Part shown: positions 1 to 12,290 of the stretch, one piece after another
Layout of the letters: each line of letters starts with the position of its first letter
How positions within the stretch are numbered: the stretch's first letter is position 1
Origin: Calliopum simillimum
Lineage: Eukaryota > Arthropoda > Insecta > Diptera > Lauxaniidae
Reading direction: 5' to 3'
Length of the DNA: 64,000 nucleotides
Assembly: GCA_951812925.1 (NCBI GenBank)
Contig: OX638370.1
Location: forward strand, 103,926,897 to 103,990,896
Translations under genes and position numbers: made by a program
The notes under the pieces: generated by a model
Seen by the model: the letters and a program-made list of their open reading frames with translations, nothing else
The model's database searches: none
What the model was told of the DNA's origin: nothing

Positions 1-400
1 CACTCAATGTCAAAAAACCAAAAGTGACTAAGCTGAAAATACACTGAATCTTAAAAAAATTACACTTAGAAAAACAAAAAGTGAGCGGAGATAGTCTAAA
101 TATAGGGACCAACTTTTCTGGTTGTCAATTCTATTTAAAAAAAATTTTTCGAAAAGTTAAAATAGAAAAACATTAGCTAAAATATATATACAAACAATGT
201 CGCATAAGTTTTTTTTAGAAAATAACGTAATAACGTATTGTAATATGCGGGCAAATTAAGTGCACTAAGAAGCGGATAGGGACAGGACGGAGAATGACTT
301 TGTATCACTTTATTTTATAGTTTCATAGTAAAGTATTAAAAATTTTTTTTTAAACAATTCGTATAGAAGCTGTGGTTAAGTATTCTGCCGTCCTAAGGAA
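1..400. repeat. Dispersed repeat R, copy 1 (uninterrupted)
   Basis: This AT-rich segment is clearly related to 38,529-38,887 plus 39,823-39,880. Shared blocks in order are 'ctgaatct', 'agggaccaa', 'tgtcaattc', 'gtcgcataagttttttt', 'gggcaaattaag', 'agaagcgg', 'gagaatga', 'tttatagt' and 'ttcgtatag.agct'. The second copy is split by a DINE-like element; this copy is not, so it shows the empty site. The repeat runs off the window start and no coding potential is visible. Its class is unknown. Confidence 0.7.
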
Positions 401-2050
401 GAATGCCGTAACTCCAATAAATTTTTACTTTTGTAAAATGAGTTTTTGTGTTTATGTTTAGTGTATAGCTGGGAGAAACGACAAAAGTCGTAGTTGTTTT
501 TATAGGGAAAATGAAGGTATAATGCAACCTGTTCTTGTGGGTTGACGGACAGAACCGAGATGACCCAAAAAACGCCGTAAACTTATTTTTTTTGGAAAAT
601 TGGAGCATCAGGACATTGGTACCTTTTTTGGAGAATCACTCGTTTCGTAAAATAAGCAAAACCAAAACCTCAAATCAAAGGCGATTTCATACGTTTCATG
701 CATTATCGAATCGAATATGTCGAAACTTTGATTCAACTGACAATGATGGGCTTGAGTACAACAACATGCAGGAAGTTAACACTTTTGACAATGAGTTCAA
801 TTCGTGTCTGATTGCATCCCAGGTATTTTTAGTAGCCACTTTGCATTCGATATTTGATTGCACTCACCAGGCACGGCTTCAGTGCGATAGATGATGATGC
901 TCTGCCATTGCCTGAGACCGACCGAAATCGAATTCCAAAATGAATCGCGAAACTTTTGCACGTAGATTTCATTTCGCAAAACGAGTTGGAATTTCGATTT
1001 GTAATAAAACGTTCGTGACAGACAGACAGACGGACAGACTGACGGGTAGTTGGGAATACGAAACACAAGTGCGATTCTGTAACGTAGCGGAGAGTGCATA
1101 GGGGAGAGGTTGGCTGGCTGACTTGTGTATCTGGCGCAGATAGTCGTTACTCGTATGTTTTATTTTCATGGTGTTGTTGAGCTGCCAGCCTATACGCTTT
1201 TGTTGTTTTTATTTGGCAATTTGCCATTTTGCACGATGCGGCACAGCGTTGCGTTGCGATGCGGCCTCTTCTTCTTCTTCGTCGTTGATTGCTAAACGGG
1301 ATGGGGCGAAACGGTGCTACCATGTTTAGTGATGCCTTGCATTATTAAGCCCCATCGTAGTCATCGTCGTCGTTGTTTCATGGCGTGCGATGCCGTGTGA
1401 TGGTGATGCAAAATGTGGCGTTCACATGAACGGCGGCTGGCTAGGGCTCAGGGTTTGCGTGCAGGTCGAGGTTGCTACCTGTCTCACTGGCTGGCTGTCT
1501 GACAATGTTCTGCCGTCAGTTGCGTTTTGTGTACTGGACAGAGGATGTCCATGTCCTTCCGCCTTCATGCACTGTTTGTTGTATCACTCTGATTGTTGGT
1601 AGTTTTTTTGTTTCTCATGGTGTTTGTTGTTTTTTGATTTTGTTGCTTTGAAGGTTCGGATGCGTTCGTTGTGGTGCCGCTGGCATTCGGTGGGTATCCA
1701 ACCGCAGCTACGCATTGTGGGCGGAACTCACTCATAAGAGGAAAAGCAACAACAACAAAATCATGTTCCTGCCGCCGGGGAAATCAATTTTGAAGCTGAT
1801 CAAATACCGAATTCGTGAGCTGAGGTCGAGTGAAATTCGCCAATTGGTGTGAATCTCTAAATTTTCGGGGGTGTTCGTTCGTTGTTGCATCGCTGGTCGC
1901 TTTGAAGATTTTAATTGCATTTCATGCATAGATGGGAGTATTTTAGACAGTGCACACATGTCAACAACATAAACGTACATACATACATACATATGTACAT
2001 ATGTAATTTACAAATTGTTTTTAAAATGTAATTGAATGTAATTAGAAAAG
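401..2050. other. Non-coding stretch, mixed composition, microsatellites
   Basis: No supportable gene. The stretch is less AT-rich than its surroundings, especially 1,200-1,900, and holds simple repeats: (ACAG)n-like near 1,018-1,040, (TTC)n near 1,268-1,280 and (CATA)n near 1,975-1,995. The composition would fit host regulatory or 5' UTR DNA, but no promoter or exon can be defined. The short open frames on both strands have no recognisable domain. Confidence 0.4.
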
Positions 2051-3339
2051 TAGTAGTAGTTACGAGTAAGGCTTTCTGAACTCAGCTTCAAGTTTTATGG
2101 TTCAAATTTTTAAACAAAAAACTGGAGAAAATAATGTTATTGAAAAATACCACTATTCAGATATGTAACAATATCGTTTCCTAAGGCTTATGATCAAAAT
2201 TGTACTGGAAGCAATAGTAAAATGATAAAGTAGATCCTGAAACTCGTGCGAAAATGAACTTAGGCCACCGCCAATGCTTTAGCATAAATATTTGCTATCC
2301 TTAGTTTGAATCTTACCTCAGGATTATAGCATTACATTAGTATTTTAAGATATCCTATCTTAAAAGTTGAAGAAATCATTGTTTTCGCTATATTTTGGGT
2401 TATAGCGAAATAATATTTCTCGATGATATTCCTTGCGATAACTGAAGATGCTATTCTTCCTCTTCAAAATGTTTTTTGATGTTTTCAGATGATATTTCAT
2501 CATGGAGAAACTGTCCTTTAAAATGTATCCATTACTTGCTCTATAGATCGGGTCGATTTTGTATGAAGCAAAATAAAATTATCCCAAAACCGACTCAAAA
2601 GTTAGAGGGACTCTTCAAAACGATATCTGAACAATTTTTTTTTCTTTGTGAGAAAAACCAATGGAGCACTTTTGATTCTGCTGAAGGCCTATTTTGGCTA
2701 AAAAAAAACATTTTTTTGAACTAACCAAACCAAACACATAAATATGATATCGGGAAATTTAAACTGAATACTGAAGAAGAGAATTCTGTGGAGAAATATT
2801 TATGTACTGTGTAGTACAATCCCGGATATAGCGAAAAGCCGTTTTTCCGCAATTTTTATGTTTACGTTTCCTATATTTTCGTATAATTTTGGTACCGGTT
2901 TTGTTTTCCAAATTAAACCTTTCTTAAACCAAATTGATATTTTTTCAAATTATATTAAACTTTTTTTTTCAAATCAGAAATAAACTTTTTCTAAATAAAA
3001 TTAACCATTTCGCAGTCAATTTAACCCTTCCACTTTTAATGTATTCTTGTTACATTCTGGTTAATATTGTGTCAGTATATACCCCAGAAATTTTCGCTAT
3101 AAAATTTCACCTATAGTCGCAAAACACTATAAAGTCGAAATTTTGTTGCGAAAGCCAAAAAACTTTAAAACAAAAATAGTACTTACGGGTTAATTTTGCA
3201 CTTCTACAGCGTTGGGACTAAAATGCACCACGCAAATTACATATGAAGTAGGGTGGTACAAAATTCAGAACAACACCGAAATGTTCTCTTTGATGTAAAT
3301 AAGCCTCAAGTGAAATTTGATTCATTTAAGACAAAGAAC
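2051..3339. other. AT-rich non-coding stretch
   Basis: Apart from the family B repeat described separately, I see no gene or structured element. Poly-T runs are common. Short frames here encode low-complexity F/I/K/N-rich peptides. Confidence 0.5.
2565..2725 (+). repeat. Dispersed repeat family B, solo copy
   Basis: The block reads through 'ccgactcaaaagtt', 'cgatatctg', 'gagaaaaaccaatggagca' and 'cttttgattct.ctgaaggc'. It recurs as the two opposed arms of the fold-back at 45,450-46,215. No function is visible. Confidence 0.65.
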
Positions 3340-3490
3340 TATATTATAAAGAACACTCTTCTGCGGAATTAGTGGGATTGTTTTTTGATGCCTGTTAAAA
3401 TACCAGCTCTCCCTCTCTCTCTTTCTTTGTGTTTAAAAACAATCCCACGAATTCCGCTGAAGAATGTTCTTTATAATATAGTTCTTTGTT
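3340..3490. repeat. Near-perfect 55-bp inverted repeat (hairpin)
   Basis: The left arm at about 3,340-3,397 ('acaaagaactatattata', then 'aagaacactcttctgcgg') is repeated inverted at about 3,436-3,490, with only a few mismatches. The spacer of about 40 nt includes a CT-rich run. This looks like a small fold-back element or MITE, or a hairpin-forming remnant. No target duplication was found. Confidence 0.7.
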
Positions 3491-4255
3491 TAAGAGAACA
3501 TTTGAAGCATCCCAAACCATCTTAAAACACCGAAAAGTGGTCCTGAATACTTATGGAAAAAATTTTTCTTTTATAATTTAATCTGCTGAACTTATATAGA
3601 TTTTGAGCTGCTTAATTCGAATTTGGAATTAATATTTCGGTAAGTTCTGTAGTTTTGAAGTTATTGTACATTCAAGGTGGAAAATGAAGATACGAAATGG
3701 AAAAAAATTATGGAAAAAAAAAATTGCAGATTCGAATTTAGCGCTCAACATCCATATAAAAAGTTTAACAGTAGAAACTTTAAAACAAAATTTTTTTCCA
3801 TATTCAGGACCACTTTTCGGTTTTTAAAAAGTGTTTGTATTCATCAAATGTTCTCTGAAGTAGACCATGAATTTTAGAAAAAAGTTGTGTCCAAAATTTT
3901 ATTCGCTAATGACTATTGAAATATTATAATTACATTTGCAATATTGTTTTCTATAATTTCTAAAAATCGTAATCACAACAAGAAATACTTACATGACATA
4001 CTTTGGGTTTTTAGTAGCCGAGGTGGATAAACTTCCCTGATCCTTTCTTAAATATTTCTATGAAGACGAAAAATCTGTCCATTTTGATCTTCTACAATGA
4101 AATCAACGAAAGTACTAATAAGGATGTGCTCGAAAAAAAGTAGTCGCAGAAAACAAAGAGCAGCAAAAGCGAATGTAACAGATGTAATCGTCTTAGAAAT
4201 CTTAGTCTTACATATCTTAACTATTGGTTTTTTAAAATTTTGAATAGTTTTCAAA
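3491..4255. other. Non-coding AT-rich stretch
   Basis: No gene or repeat is supported. Phrases such as 'cattttttcggtttttaaa' resemble those near 44,050-44,110, so it may be a very old dispersed repeat. Confidence 0.4.
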
Positions 4256-5219
4256 ATGAGTTCATCGAAAGAAAATGTGCCAGATTAAATTGTGCGCAAA
4301 AACACGATTTTCCACATTTGTCTCACAAAAACATTGCAAAAAGTATAAATATTGCAAAATCAACGTTAGCTTGCGTACTTAAAAACTTTTGTGAACGATT
4401 AACTACGGAAAGGAAAGTTGGAAAGTTCGAAAAAAAGGATTTACCTCAGAGAAAATAGCAAAAGAAGTGTCACTTGCCTATGAAAAAAACACTGCACTAT
4501 CCATTAGTGATGTGGCTAAAAAAGTGCATATATTGCCCAGAAACGTGCAGAAAGTTTACAGAGAGAAAGGTTTTCAATAATTTTTAGTACTACTGGCACC
4601 AAATAGGAATAAAAAGCAAAACACAGCTGCTAAAACTCGATTACGAATACTCTACGACCGTACACAATTTTGAATTCATTTTGATGGACGACGTAACTTA
4701 AGTCAAAGCTGACTATAATGGCTTCCGGGTCAACTTTTTTACACCGCAAAAAAGAAAGGCGTTGTTGCGCCAAATTTATAGCAAAAAAAGTGGACAAGTT
4801 CCCAAAAAATATTTGGTTTGGCAAGCAGGTTTGAAAAACTCAGTATTTGTCACAACTGGTACAATTAACCACCATATTTATGTGAAAGAGTGTTAACAGA
4901 AACTTCTGGTGAATATGATACGCCTTGACGAAAATGCCGTCCTATTTTGGCCAGATTTGGCGAGTTGTTACTATGGCAAATTGGCCTTGAATTGGTACGA
5001 AGAGAATGTGGTCAATGTCTTACCGAAAAATCCAAATCCTCCGAATTGCCCTGAGCTTCGTCCGATTGAAAATGCTGGGCTAAAATGACGACAAAATTGC
5101 TAAAAACGAAGAAAGTTGTCAAAAATTAAAAGAAACTAAAACAAAAATGGATCAAGGTATCATCCCAGGTCACCCAAAGTGATATCCAGAGCATAATGGC
5201 AGGTGTTAATTCCAAGTAA
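4256..5219 (+). pseudogene. Tc1/mariner-superfamily transposase relic
   Basis: A decayed DNA transposase. Read in shifting frames, the sequence gives an N-terminal helix-turn-helix-like segment at about 4,345-4,430 (IAKSINIAKSTLACVLKNF), then 'SDVAKKVH'-like residues near 4,507. A catalytic-core remnant at 4,950-5,075 contains FWPDLAS and later NPPNCPELRPIEN. The ELRPIE block and the nearby C-terminal 'TQSDIQSIMAGV' at 5,165-5,205 are typical of insect Tc1/mariner-type transposases. There are stops (for example within 4,290-4,300 and at 5,084) and at least two frame changes, so no protein can be made. Terminal repeats were not identified. The family within the superfamily is uncertain; the spacing suggests a DDxD rather than a classical DD34E type. 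Confidence 0.75.
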
Positions 5220-6139
5220 CGATATTTTGCACATATCTCAGCCGAATGAGCAAGCCTTTTCGTTTTCTTAGAGACATGCCATTGAGCTCCAAAAAGTGTA
5301 TCATTTTTTTTTTTTTTTTGGTCAAAAAATAAACTTTTAATTCCCATTTTTTTCGAAAAAAACTATGAAAATAGAAGATGACAGGCTTTTTGAAATGCCA
5401 ATGCGGGACGATATAAATAAAACAAATTCTTTTTTTAGTGAATTTGAGTAAAAGCGAATAATTGCGATTAATAGGTCTGTTCCGTACTCTTTTTTGTTGA
5501 TAAGATCATCAGAGATGTTCGAAAAAACTTATTTCTTACATTTTCTGTTTTTTTTTTGAGAATATTTCCTAGTTTCGTAATAATTTCGTTAATTTAGATC
5601 AATATTATTTGTAGAGCCTGTGAATCTCCCTTATACTTTTTATCGTACGACTCCCCGTTTTTAACAAAAAGCCATTAAAATAAAAAGTACGCAACCCGTT
5701 TTAAAATACAACAGAAACGGAACAAAAACAAAAACAATAAAGTTATTTTTAACTAAGTAATATGAGCAAATGCGGGACAATCGGGACATAATTACTTGAT
5801 TCCGGGACTTTCCGGGACGTTAAAAACCTGCGGGATAAAAGCAACAGATGCGGGACTGGCATACAAGACATTTGGTCAGCCTGCTCTAACCCGGTATTTC
5901 AAGCTGAAACTTCCAATTCTCGTTCCTATCTTCCAATTTTCGCGTGGACATTATACTTTTATGCAAAAAGTACCACTGTCTCTTTGTTTAAAGTCTATCC
6001 ATTCAACGGCACAAGAAATGTTACTCTGCAGCTTTTTATATTGTCAGAGTGTGGCTATCAAACTTCAAGGCTTCTTTAACCGCATGATATTAGGAAAACT
6101 TACAAGGCAGAAATGAATCTATTCTTTTTAAGTATTTTA
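5220..6139. other. Non-coding stretch with GGGAC-rich patch
   Basis: No gene. Around 5,770-5,860 the motif 'cgggac' recurs several times ('tgcgggac', 'atcgggac', 'ttccgggac'), giving an oddly GC-containing patch in AT-rich DNA. The open frame at 5,796-6,116 has no recognisable domain. Confidence 0.4.
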
Positions 6140-7300
6140 AATGGCAGGTATAGGAGTTAGCGGAGCTGTTAACACTGTGCCTTCAGCTGCTCTCGACGCT
6201 TTGCTTCATTTGGTGCCCCTTGATATTTACGCTAAAGGAGTTGCAGCAGAAGGTGCCATCAGGAATCGGGCTTCTGGAAGTCGAAACCTTATGGCCATGG
6301 CAGTATTTTTGCACAATTCCCTGGTTGTGATATTGACAATGGAACTGATTACATCAATCCCATTTTAACGTTCTCAACCAACTTTCAAGTGAAAATACCT
6401 GAAAGAAAAGGTTGGACTCCGATTCTGAATTCCAAAGAAATATACACTGACGGCTCGAAAATGGAGTCTGGTGTAGGTGCTGGGGTCTTTTCCAAAGACT
6501 TGAACAGCAGCGAGTCCTTTGCTTTACCCCGTTACTGCAGTGTATTTCAAGCGGAAATTCTGGCTGTGTGGAAGGCATGCCAAATTATTAAACCCAAAAT
6601 TAATGAATGTAGTGACACATTTGTTATTTACGTTGACAGTCAGGCAGCCATTAGGACCCTTGGGTCCAATATTACTAAGTCTCGTTTAGTCCTTAGCTGC
6701 AGAAAATCCTTATGTGAAGTAGAGCAGCTATGTAATCTTACAATATGTTGGGTTCCTGGACACAGAAATTTCGTTGGTAATGAAAATGCTGATGAACTTG
6801 CTAGGAAAGGGTTTAACTATATTATATAACCACTTGCATTGATGAGAGCCAACATTGACTCTAAATTTATTTTGTGGGCTAATTTTAGATGGTCAAACTT
6901 AACTACATGTGTTACGTCGAGGGCGATATGGCCACTGTATGACGCTAACAGAACACGTAGAATTATTTCATTAGATAGACAAAGTCTCAGAACTTTAATT
7001 GGTGTCATTACAGGGCACTATTTTATAGGTAGACACTCTTCTAGACTGGGCCTTACTGACGTAGGAGATCTTTGTAGAAGTTGTAAAGATTCTGACGTCG
7101 AAGAGTCCATTTTTCATTTCCTTTGTGAATGCCCAGCGTTGGCTAACCGACGTTACAAGGTGTTCGAAAGTCACTTCTTCGATTCTTGAAGATATAGCTC
7201 AAAAGAGTCCCAAATCCATCGGGTATACAATGGGCCTAATCGCGGCCTAAGTTATGATGGCAACGGCCATCTCCCATGCTAACCTAACCTAACCTAAGTA
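6140..7300 (+). pseudogene. 5'-truncated non-LTR retrotransposon ORF2 (RNase H end)
   Basis: The 3' end of an I/R1-type LINE ORF2. At 6,141-6,368 the post-RT linker is recognisable (GVSGAVNTVPSAALDALLHL). After a frame change comes RNase H at about 6,389-6,820: EIYTDGSKMESGVGAGVFS, then FQAEILAVWKA, VDSQAAIRTLG and a C-terminal WVPGHRNFVGNENADELAR, so the D-E-D-H/D catalytic pattern is visible. An in-frame TAA ends that frame at 6,829. The same frame then continues to 7,189 with a C-terminal zinc motif (CRSCKDSDVEESIFHFLCECPAL). Damage: one frameshift, one stop, and no RT palm upstream. The element ends around 7,300 with three CCTAA repeats, a likely 3' tail. The family call rests on domain order only. 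Confidence 0.85.
7277..7297 (+). repeat. (CCTAA)3 tail of the non-LTR relic
   Basis: The short pentanucleotide run 'aacctaacctaacctaag' follows the RNase H-bearing frame and probably marks the 3' end of that retrotransposon copy. It equals the TTAGG insect telomere unit on the other strand, but three copies in an interstitial LINE tail do not make a telomere. Confidence 0.6.
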
Positions 7301-8414
7301 TTTTAAAAAACGATTTCCTCCCACACTTTTGGCAAGAAAGACGTGATAATTTGTTACTTCTACTGCTTATCCATGTTTACAGAATGAAAAAACAATAATC
7401 CTCAGTTTTTGATGTCTGGTATTGGGTTCTTAAAGCTCTTCCTTGTCACTGTCTATTTGATTTTATTTTAAAATTACAGGAAAACTTTTCAGATTTTTGT
7501 ACAACAGTTTTACGCCAATCATTTGGATTAAAAATGTTACAAGAGCTTTGACAGACAGACATTTTAACAAAAGTGGAAAGTGCAAAATAAAATGCGATTC
7601 CTAAACTTTGTACAGTCAAAAGTTTTTCATTTCGCATTTTGGGTTCCACATAAAATTCAGCGGAAGGCAACGAACGCACTGCACTGCTCGTAATTCAACG
7701 TCCATGTCCAACGATTGATGTGGCTTAGTTGCCACCTCGAACCGCCATTTATCACGTCGTCGTAACCAAAAAACGCAACGATGAAACAGGAGTACAGTGG
7801 GGGCTGTTTGGCGGCGAATACTCTGTCATCGTCATACCACTCCACTTGCTGTTGTTGTTGTTGTTGTTGTTGTTGTCGTCGTCGCTTGCATGTTTGTCAT
7901 TTTCGCATTTTTCTCGTATCGTTTTTCATTCTCTCGTTTTTATTGCGTTATTTGTTTTTTCTTTGTCATGTTTGGCATAGCGTGCCCAGACCCGTAACGT
8001 TGCGCTCCCATTCGCCTGTAATATTGCAGCATATTTCACCCGAAACCCCACTCCTTGCTGTAGAGTTGTATGCGAATTGGGGGGGATGCAGTGATACCAG
8101 ATTGTTGAAAAAATAAAATTTACATGAAATTTTTAAATAACACTGTGCAACACAAAAATCTGAATTTGATCTCGATAGCTTTTTATGGCTAATTTAAGGT
8201 CGCTGATTCTCAATCTGGCAACCGTGTTTTCCTATTACGTCTAAGATCCGTGTTATCTTAAATTTAAAATGCAGAAAACGCTTTTTCCAGACACATGGCG
8301 TTATTCGAGGAAGTAGAGCAGTTCACTTTTTTCAGCCGCAGTATTGTTTGGGACGTACCTACCGTGTAGAAACAGAATTAACCCATATCGGCCCGGTACC
8401 CGATGCCGTTGAAT
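7301..8414. other. Non-coding stretch with (GTT)n microsatellite
   Basis: A run of about 11 GTT/GTC triplets lies at about 7,850-7,885 and produces spurious Leu/Cys/Val-rich frames. The rest is moderately GC-rich (7,660-8,110) and could be host upstream DNA. No gene is supported. Confidence 0.45.
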
Positions 8415-8760
8415 TCACATTACCAAGTGACCAAGTACCCATATTGGGTTCTCAGTATGAAAAGTCCTCAATTACAAGGACAAAATTCCGGCATTAGGAA
8501 AAAGAAACTACACTTAACATTTCAAACATGGTTTTATAGCTATGGACCCCAGTTGACCAAGTGGCTATTTTGGGTTCTTAGTAGTAGTTCCTTATTTTCA
8601 AGGATAAAATCTTGGCATTATGAAAAAGAACCTGCACTTAATTAATTTATTTTGTTTCAAGCACTGTTTTATTTTCTATGAATGCTATTTGGTTTCATTG
8701 GAATCCATTTATCTTTCAGTGGTCCATGACCACGTGACCAAATCGCCATATTGCGAACTT
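8415..8760 (+). repeat. Degenerate tandem repeat, about 127-bp unit
   Basis: The phrase 'gaccaagt...(ta)ttgggttct.ag.a' occurs at 8,431 and 8,558. Each is followed by 'caaggataaaat..tggcatta.gaaaaagaa.ct.cactta'. A weaker third unit starts near 8,735 ('gaccaaatcgccatattg'). A related phrase 'agaaaactacccc' recurs at 8,832 and 9,160. Decayed local duplication; no coding content. Confidence 0.6.
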
Positions 8761-10364
8761 CAAAGCTAAATGCTAAAAACATATGTAGCTACTTTTCACT
8801 TCGAAACAAGAATATCACAAAATATGGCGTAGAAAACTACCCCAGCAATTTTGAGATCGGATATCTCAGGCATGGCAATCTCAATTTGAATTATTTTTTC
8901 ACATGCTGAAACTACTACTCTTTGACAAAATGAAACAAGTGCTGGTTTTATCATTCAAATATAAAAATATTTTTAGTTTTTTTTTCAAAAATGGTCTATT
9001 TGTAGACTTTCGGTTAATGTGAGGAGGCTGTGTGGGCGTGGTGAACCCAAAGTCACCGTGATAAATAAATGATAGCCAACATTCCAAAGATCAGACATAT
9101 ATCAATAAGTAATTTTTAGAGTTTCTTGGTTCATAGAAATCCCTATTTTAGTTTAGGGATAGAAAACTACCCCTCCGGGCAAATATGGGTTAAAGCATGC
9201 GTTTCTCATTCTCAACAAACTGTCTTCCCCGGAACTGCTACGTGCAGCAGTACCCATGTATGCTCTAAGGAATTTACTATATATCTAGTACTCAACTGAA
9301 ATAGAAAAAAACTGTGGCATCACTATTGTGAATTGCGAAAATTTATTCGATTCCACAACGTGAAGTTGTTGTTGTTGTTTTTTCTTTGCAATTGCAATTT
9401 GCGCATTCTGTGATTATTAGAGAAAACGGGGTCGCGGTGGAGCACCACACCACAAACTTCGTCGAGGCGAAACCAACCAACAACAGAGCAGAGCAGTCCA
9501 GTGCAGTGCAGCATAAAGTGCGGAGGGAGCGTCCCATTCGAATAAACAAACGGGACGACGCGACGCAGTTGTTGCATGTCAGCTCTAATTATATGAAATT
9601 AGATTCTGAAATGTTTTTTCACGTAGTTCTTTATTTTGTCATTTTTGAGGTTATGCGCTCTTGAGTTGTGGCAATTGTTGCTGTTGTTGTAAAGTCATTG
9701 TCAGTCAATTTAATGGGCAACTCAGCGCATAATTACGGTTATGCTGCACAGCCACAGGCGAACAAATGTTAGCGGATACTTTGTGTTTTATTCGTACTTG
9801 CGCTTTATGGACTGGATGGAATTTGTTGTGACTCTGAAGTTCATATGGAACAGATTTTACGAGTTGTACATCATGAAGTCATCAGTGATTGTAGATATAC
9901 AAAAACATAAAAACGTAAATTATAATTATGCGAGTAATAGACAAGAGAGACAAGAACTTAGCAATTACTGGATAAGATGATAAGTTTGTTTAAAATGCGC
10001 AATGCGATCTATTTTCTATTTAGTCAGCCGTTTGCGGGAAAGAAAATAATATTTTATTTATATCAAATCCAAATCATTCTAATGAACAACTTATTGATTG
10101 GAGTAACAATATGTTCATGAAATGCCTTCTTCTTATTTATATTGTATTATATAAAGTCTGAAGCGCCTACGATATTGTTCAATCATTACTACTTTTTTTT
10201 TAGCTAAATCAGTAGTTTCTAGTTTTTTTTCCAAGTTTTACGGGGCCTTTATAATTTTCTGAAACTCTACAATCTTATTTGTTTAATGTCTAGTCAAGCT
10301 ATTCCAAATATTCGTCTTGGCCTCAAAAATTACCGAAGACTTAGCATAATCTATCTATCTACTG
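8761..10364. other. Non-coding stretch
   Basis: No supportable gene. There are short (GTT)n runs at 9,365-9,378 and 9,677-9,690. 9,400-9,560 is locally GC-rich and contains a frame without recognisable domain. Confidence 0.4.
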
Positions 10365-10840
10365 AAGAAGGGTGATTCCACGATGCATACTAACTACAGA
10401 GAAATTTGTTTCTTGATTATAAGGCTGCTTTCCAATGCTAGATTATTTCTATGCAGTAATGTCTGAACTTGGTATCCCGGCATAGCTAGCGAGGCTTTAA
10501 ATGCAGTGTCTTACACAATGGATTGTTGTCATCGACATTCACCACTAATTAAGGCGTCCGGTAGGGCTGTTCGCTATCACCATCTCTCTTCCTTATCGTT
10601 TTTGACGATATCCTAGATAAAGCTCTTAATACGGCACAAAGAGGTATACGATTGAACTTAACGGAGCATTCAGGAGATCTCAACGACATCTGCCTTCTAT
10701 CGTCCAAATACTCAGAAATGCAAGACAAGATTGAAAACCTTGTCTTGGAATCTTAAAACGTCGGCCTAAAAATCAGCGCAACCGAGAATAAACGCATGAA
10801 GTTGAACCCAAACAGAAATGACACCACTTGTGAAAAATTA
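10365..10840 (+). pseudogene. Non-LTR reverse transcriptase relic, palm part
   Basis: The reading begins with a KGDST..NYREIC block (the 'stand-alone RT' entry motif) at about 10,368. It continues to FLIVFDDILDKALNTAQRGIRLNL at about 10,585-10,660, then DICLLSSKYSEMQDKIENLVLES near 10,690-10,750 and GLKISATENKRMKLN up to 10,815. The catalytic ADD box has decayed to ND. Several stops and frame changes are present. The C-terminal part of the same element appears at 12,285-12,660, so this copy is interrupted by the opposite-strand element between them. Confidence 0.75.
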
Positions 10841-10862
10841 AATTAACTAGCTAACGATATTT

Positions 10863-11450
10863 ATATCCAGTTAGTCCCATTAAGGTAACTGAGCAGCAAG
10901 CCGATTTCGATGATGATAATCTCACTGAGTGTATTGAAGAAAGGCTTTCCTAGTGATTTAAGTCTAGCTCTAGCCAAGACTGAAGACTTATTTGCATCTA
11001 AGCAACTCCGACAGAAGGAGTTAAAAGGGATATCTAGTAATCCAGCATCAACTCGCACTGCGCTGGTGCCGTTAAGAGGGGAGCCATGCCTTTCCAGTTC
11101 ATCTGATTTTTCGTTGCCCTCTATATCCCAATAGCCTGGAACCCAAACGAGGCCAAGATCAAACCAACGCCCCAGTCTGGCTAATTTTTTCTTGTAATCT
11201 ACCCCTAATTTAGATTTTAATAATACTCAATTAAGTGTTTTGATGGCGGCCTGACGGTCCGTGAGAATTGTCAACTTTACGGAAATGGTATCATTATTCC
11301 CTAATGGTTTGCAGGCTACGAAGTTGCAAAAACTTCTGCTTGCAAAACCCTGGCTGAAACAGGCAGGCGAAATGATTGAGATAATTTCAGTTCTTTTGAA
11401 GAGACTCCCGCACCAACACCACACTCCATCTTGGAGACATCAGTGTTAAT
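10863..11450 (-). pseudogene. I-like non-LTR relic, RNase H and C-terminal part
   Basis: Read on the minus strand from 11,450 down, it gives MECGVGAGVSSKELKLSQSF, then FQAEV-like, LTDRQAAIKTLN, VWVPGYWDIEGNEKSDELERHGSP (RNase H end), FCRSCLD and a terminal ..SYLNGTNWI followed by TAA at about 10,861. This is the same domain order as the relic at 6.1-7.3 kb but on the opposite strand and more diverged. Stops and frame changes make it non-functional. It is continuous with the upstream piece at 12,105-12,290. Confidence 0.8.
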
Positions 11451-11459
11451 GGCTGTTTC

Positions 11460-12075
11460 AAAGTTATATAGTTTTTCCGAGTTTTTTGGTTTTTCTTGAC
11501 TTTTCGAAACAGCTAGAAAAAAGCTCGAAAATGTGACATATGTTTCATACCCAAAAGCCGGAAATGACTAGCTTACTTTATAATTATTTAGGAAAATTTG
11601 GATGGTTGTCGACAGTATATCGAAAAAAACGCGAAATTCCTGCGTATTATTTAACCAGTCATATAGTTTTTCTGGGTTTTTCTTGACTTTTCGAAACAAC
11701 TCCAAATAATTATCTCACAGCTCAAAAATAGCTCAAAAATGTGGTATAGGTTTCATACCCGAAAACTTACTTTTGAGGAGAAAATCAAATTTTTCCAATT
11801 TTTTGGAAAACTGTTGGGCTTAGGAAAATTCAGATGGTTGTCGAAAGCAGCTCAAAAAAGCTTGAAATTCCTACGTAGTTTCTTTTTGATTGCAACTACT
11901 ATTTTTAGTGTTGTCGTGCTTAAATGTGTCTTTTGAGCAAGTCAAATCATTTTTCTGAGTTTTCCGCTATTCCTCATCGTTTTGAAACAGCACTTTCTAT
12001 TGTAACAGCTCGAAAAACTCTTAAAGGTTTCATTTGCGAAAGAAAGAAATGACTTGCTTACTTTTTTCGCCTCAG
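11460..12075. repeat. Degenerate tandem repeat inside the non-LTR relic
   Basis: Three unequal units start near 11,462, 11,656 and 11,936. Each opens with 'tatagtttttc.gggttttt.cttgacttttcgaaaca' (or a decayed form) and contains 'ggtttcata' and 'gatggttgtcga'. Units are about 140-280 bp. They separate the two parts of the minus-strand relic. Confidence 0.6.
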
Positions 12076-12104
12076 TTTCCCTGCACAACATGAAGCAGTA
12101 AAAA

Positions 12105-12290
12105 TAAAAGAGGTAAGAGGCAACAGCTGTAAAATGCCACTAAGAGCTGCGGTAGGGCATGATCTCAATGCCCCCGTTACATCGACACATGTGGTCCTTT
12201 GTTCCCTCTCGAGTTTTGTTTGATTGCAGCCCTTGCTAGTAGTTGGCTACCAAACTAGGCAGCCATAACTGAGGATTGGACAATTAATGA
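12105..12290 (-). pseudogene. I-like non-LTR relic, post-RT linker part
   Basis: The minus strand reads ..INCPILSYGCLVW.PTT.. followed by CVDVTGALRSCPTAALSGIL at about 12,195-12,120. This is the segment that normally sits between RT and RNase H in I-type elements. It is the upstream continuation of the RNase H relic at 10,863-11,450, separated from it by tandem repeats. Confidence 0.75.

Noticed and set aside
7277..7297. Telomere-type TTAGG/CCTAA repeat
   Set aside because: Only three units, directly at the end of a LINE relic; better explained as its 3' tail.
7781..8116. Leu/Cys-rich frames near 7.8-8.1 kb
   Set aside because: All depend on a GTT microsatellite; no start context or domain.
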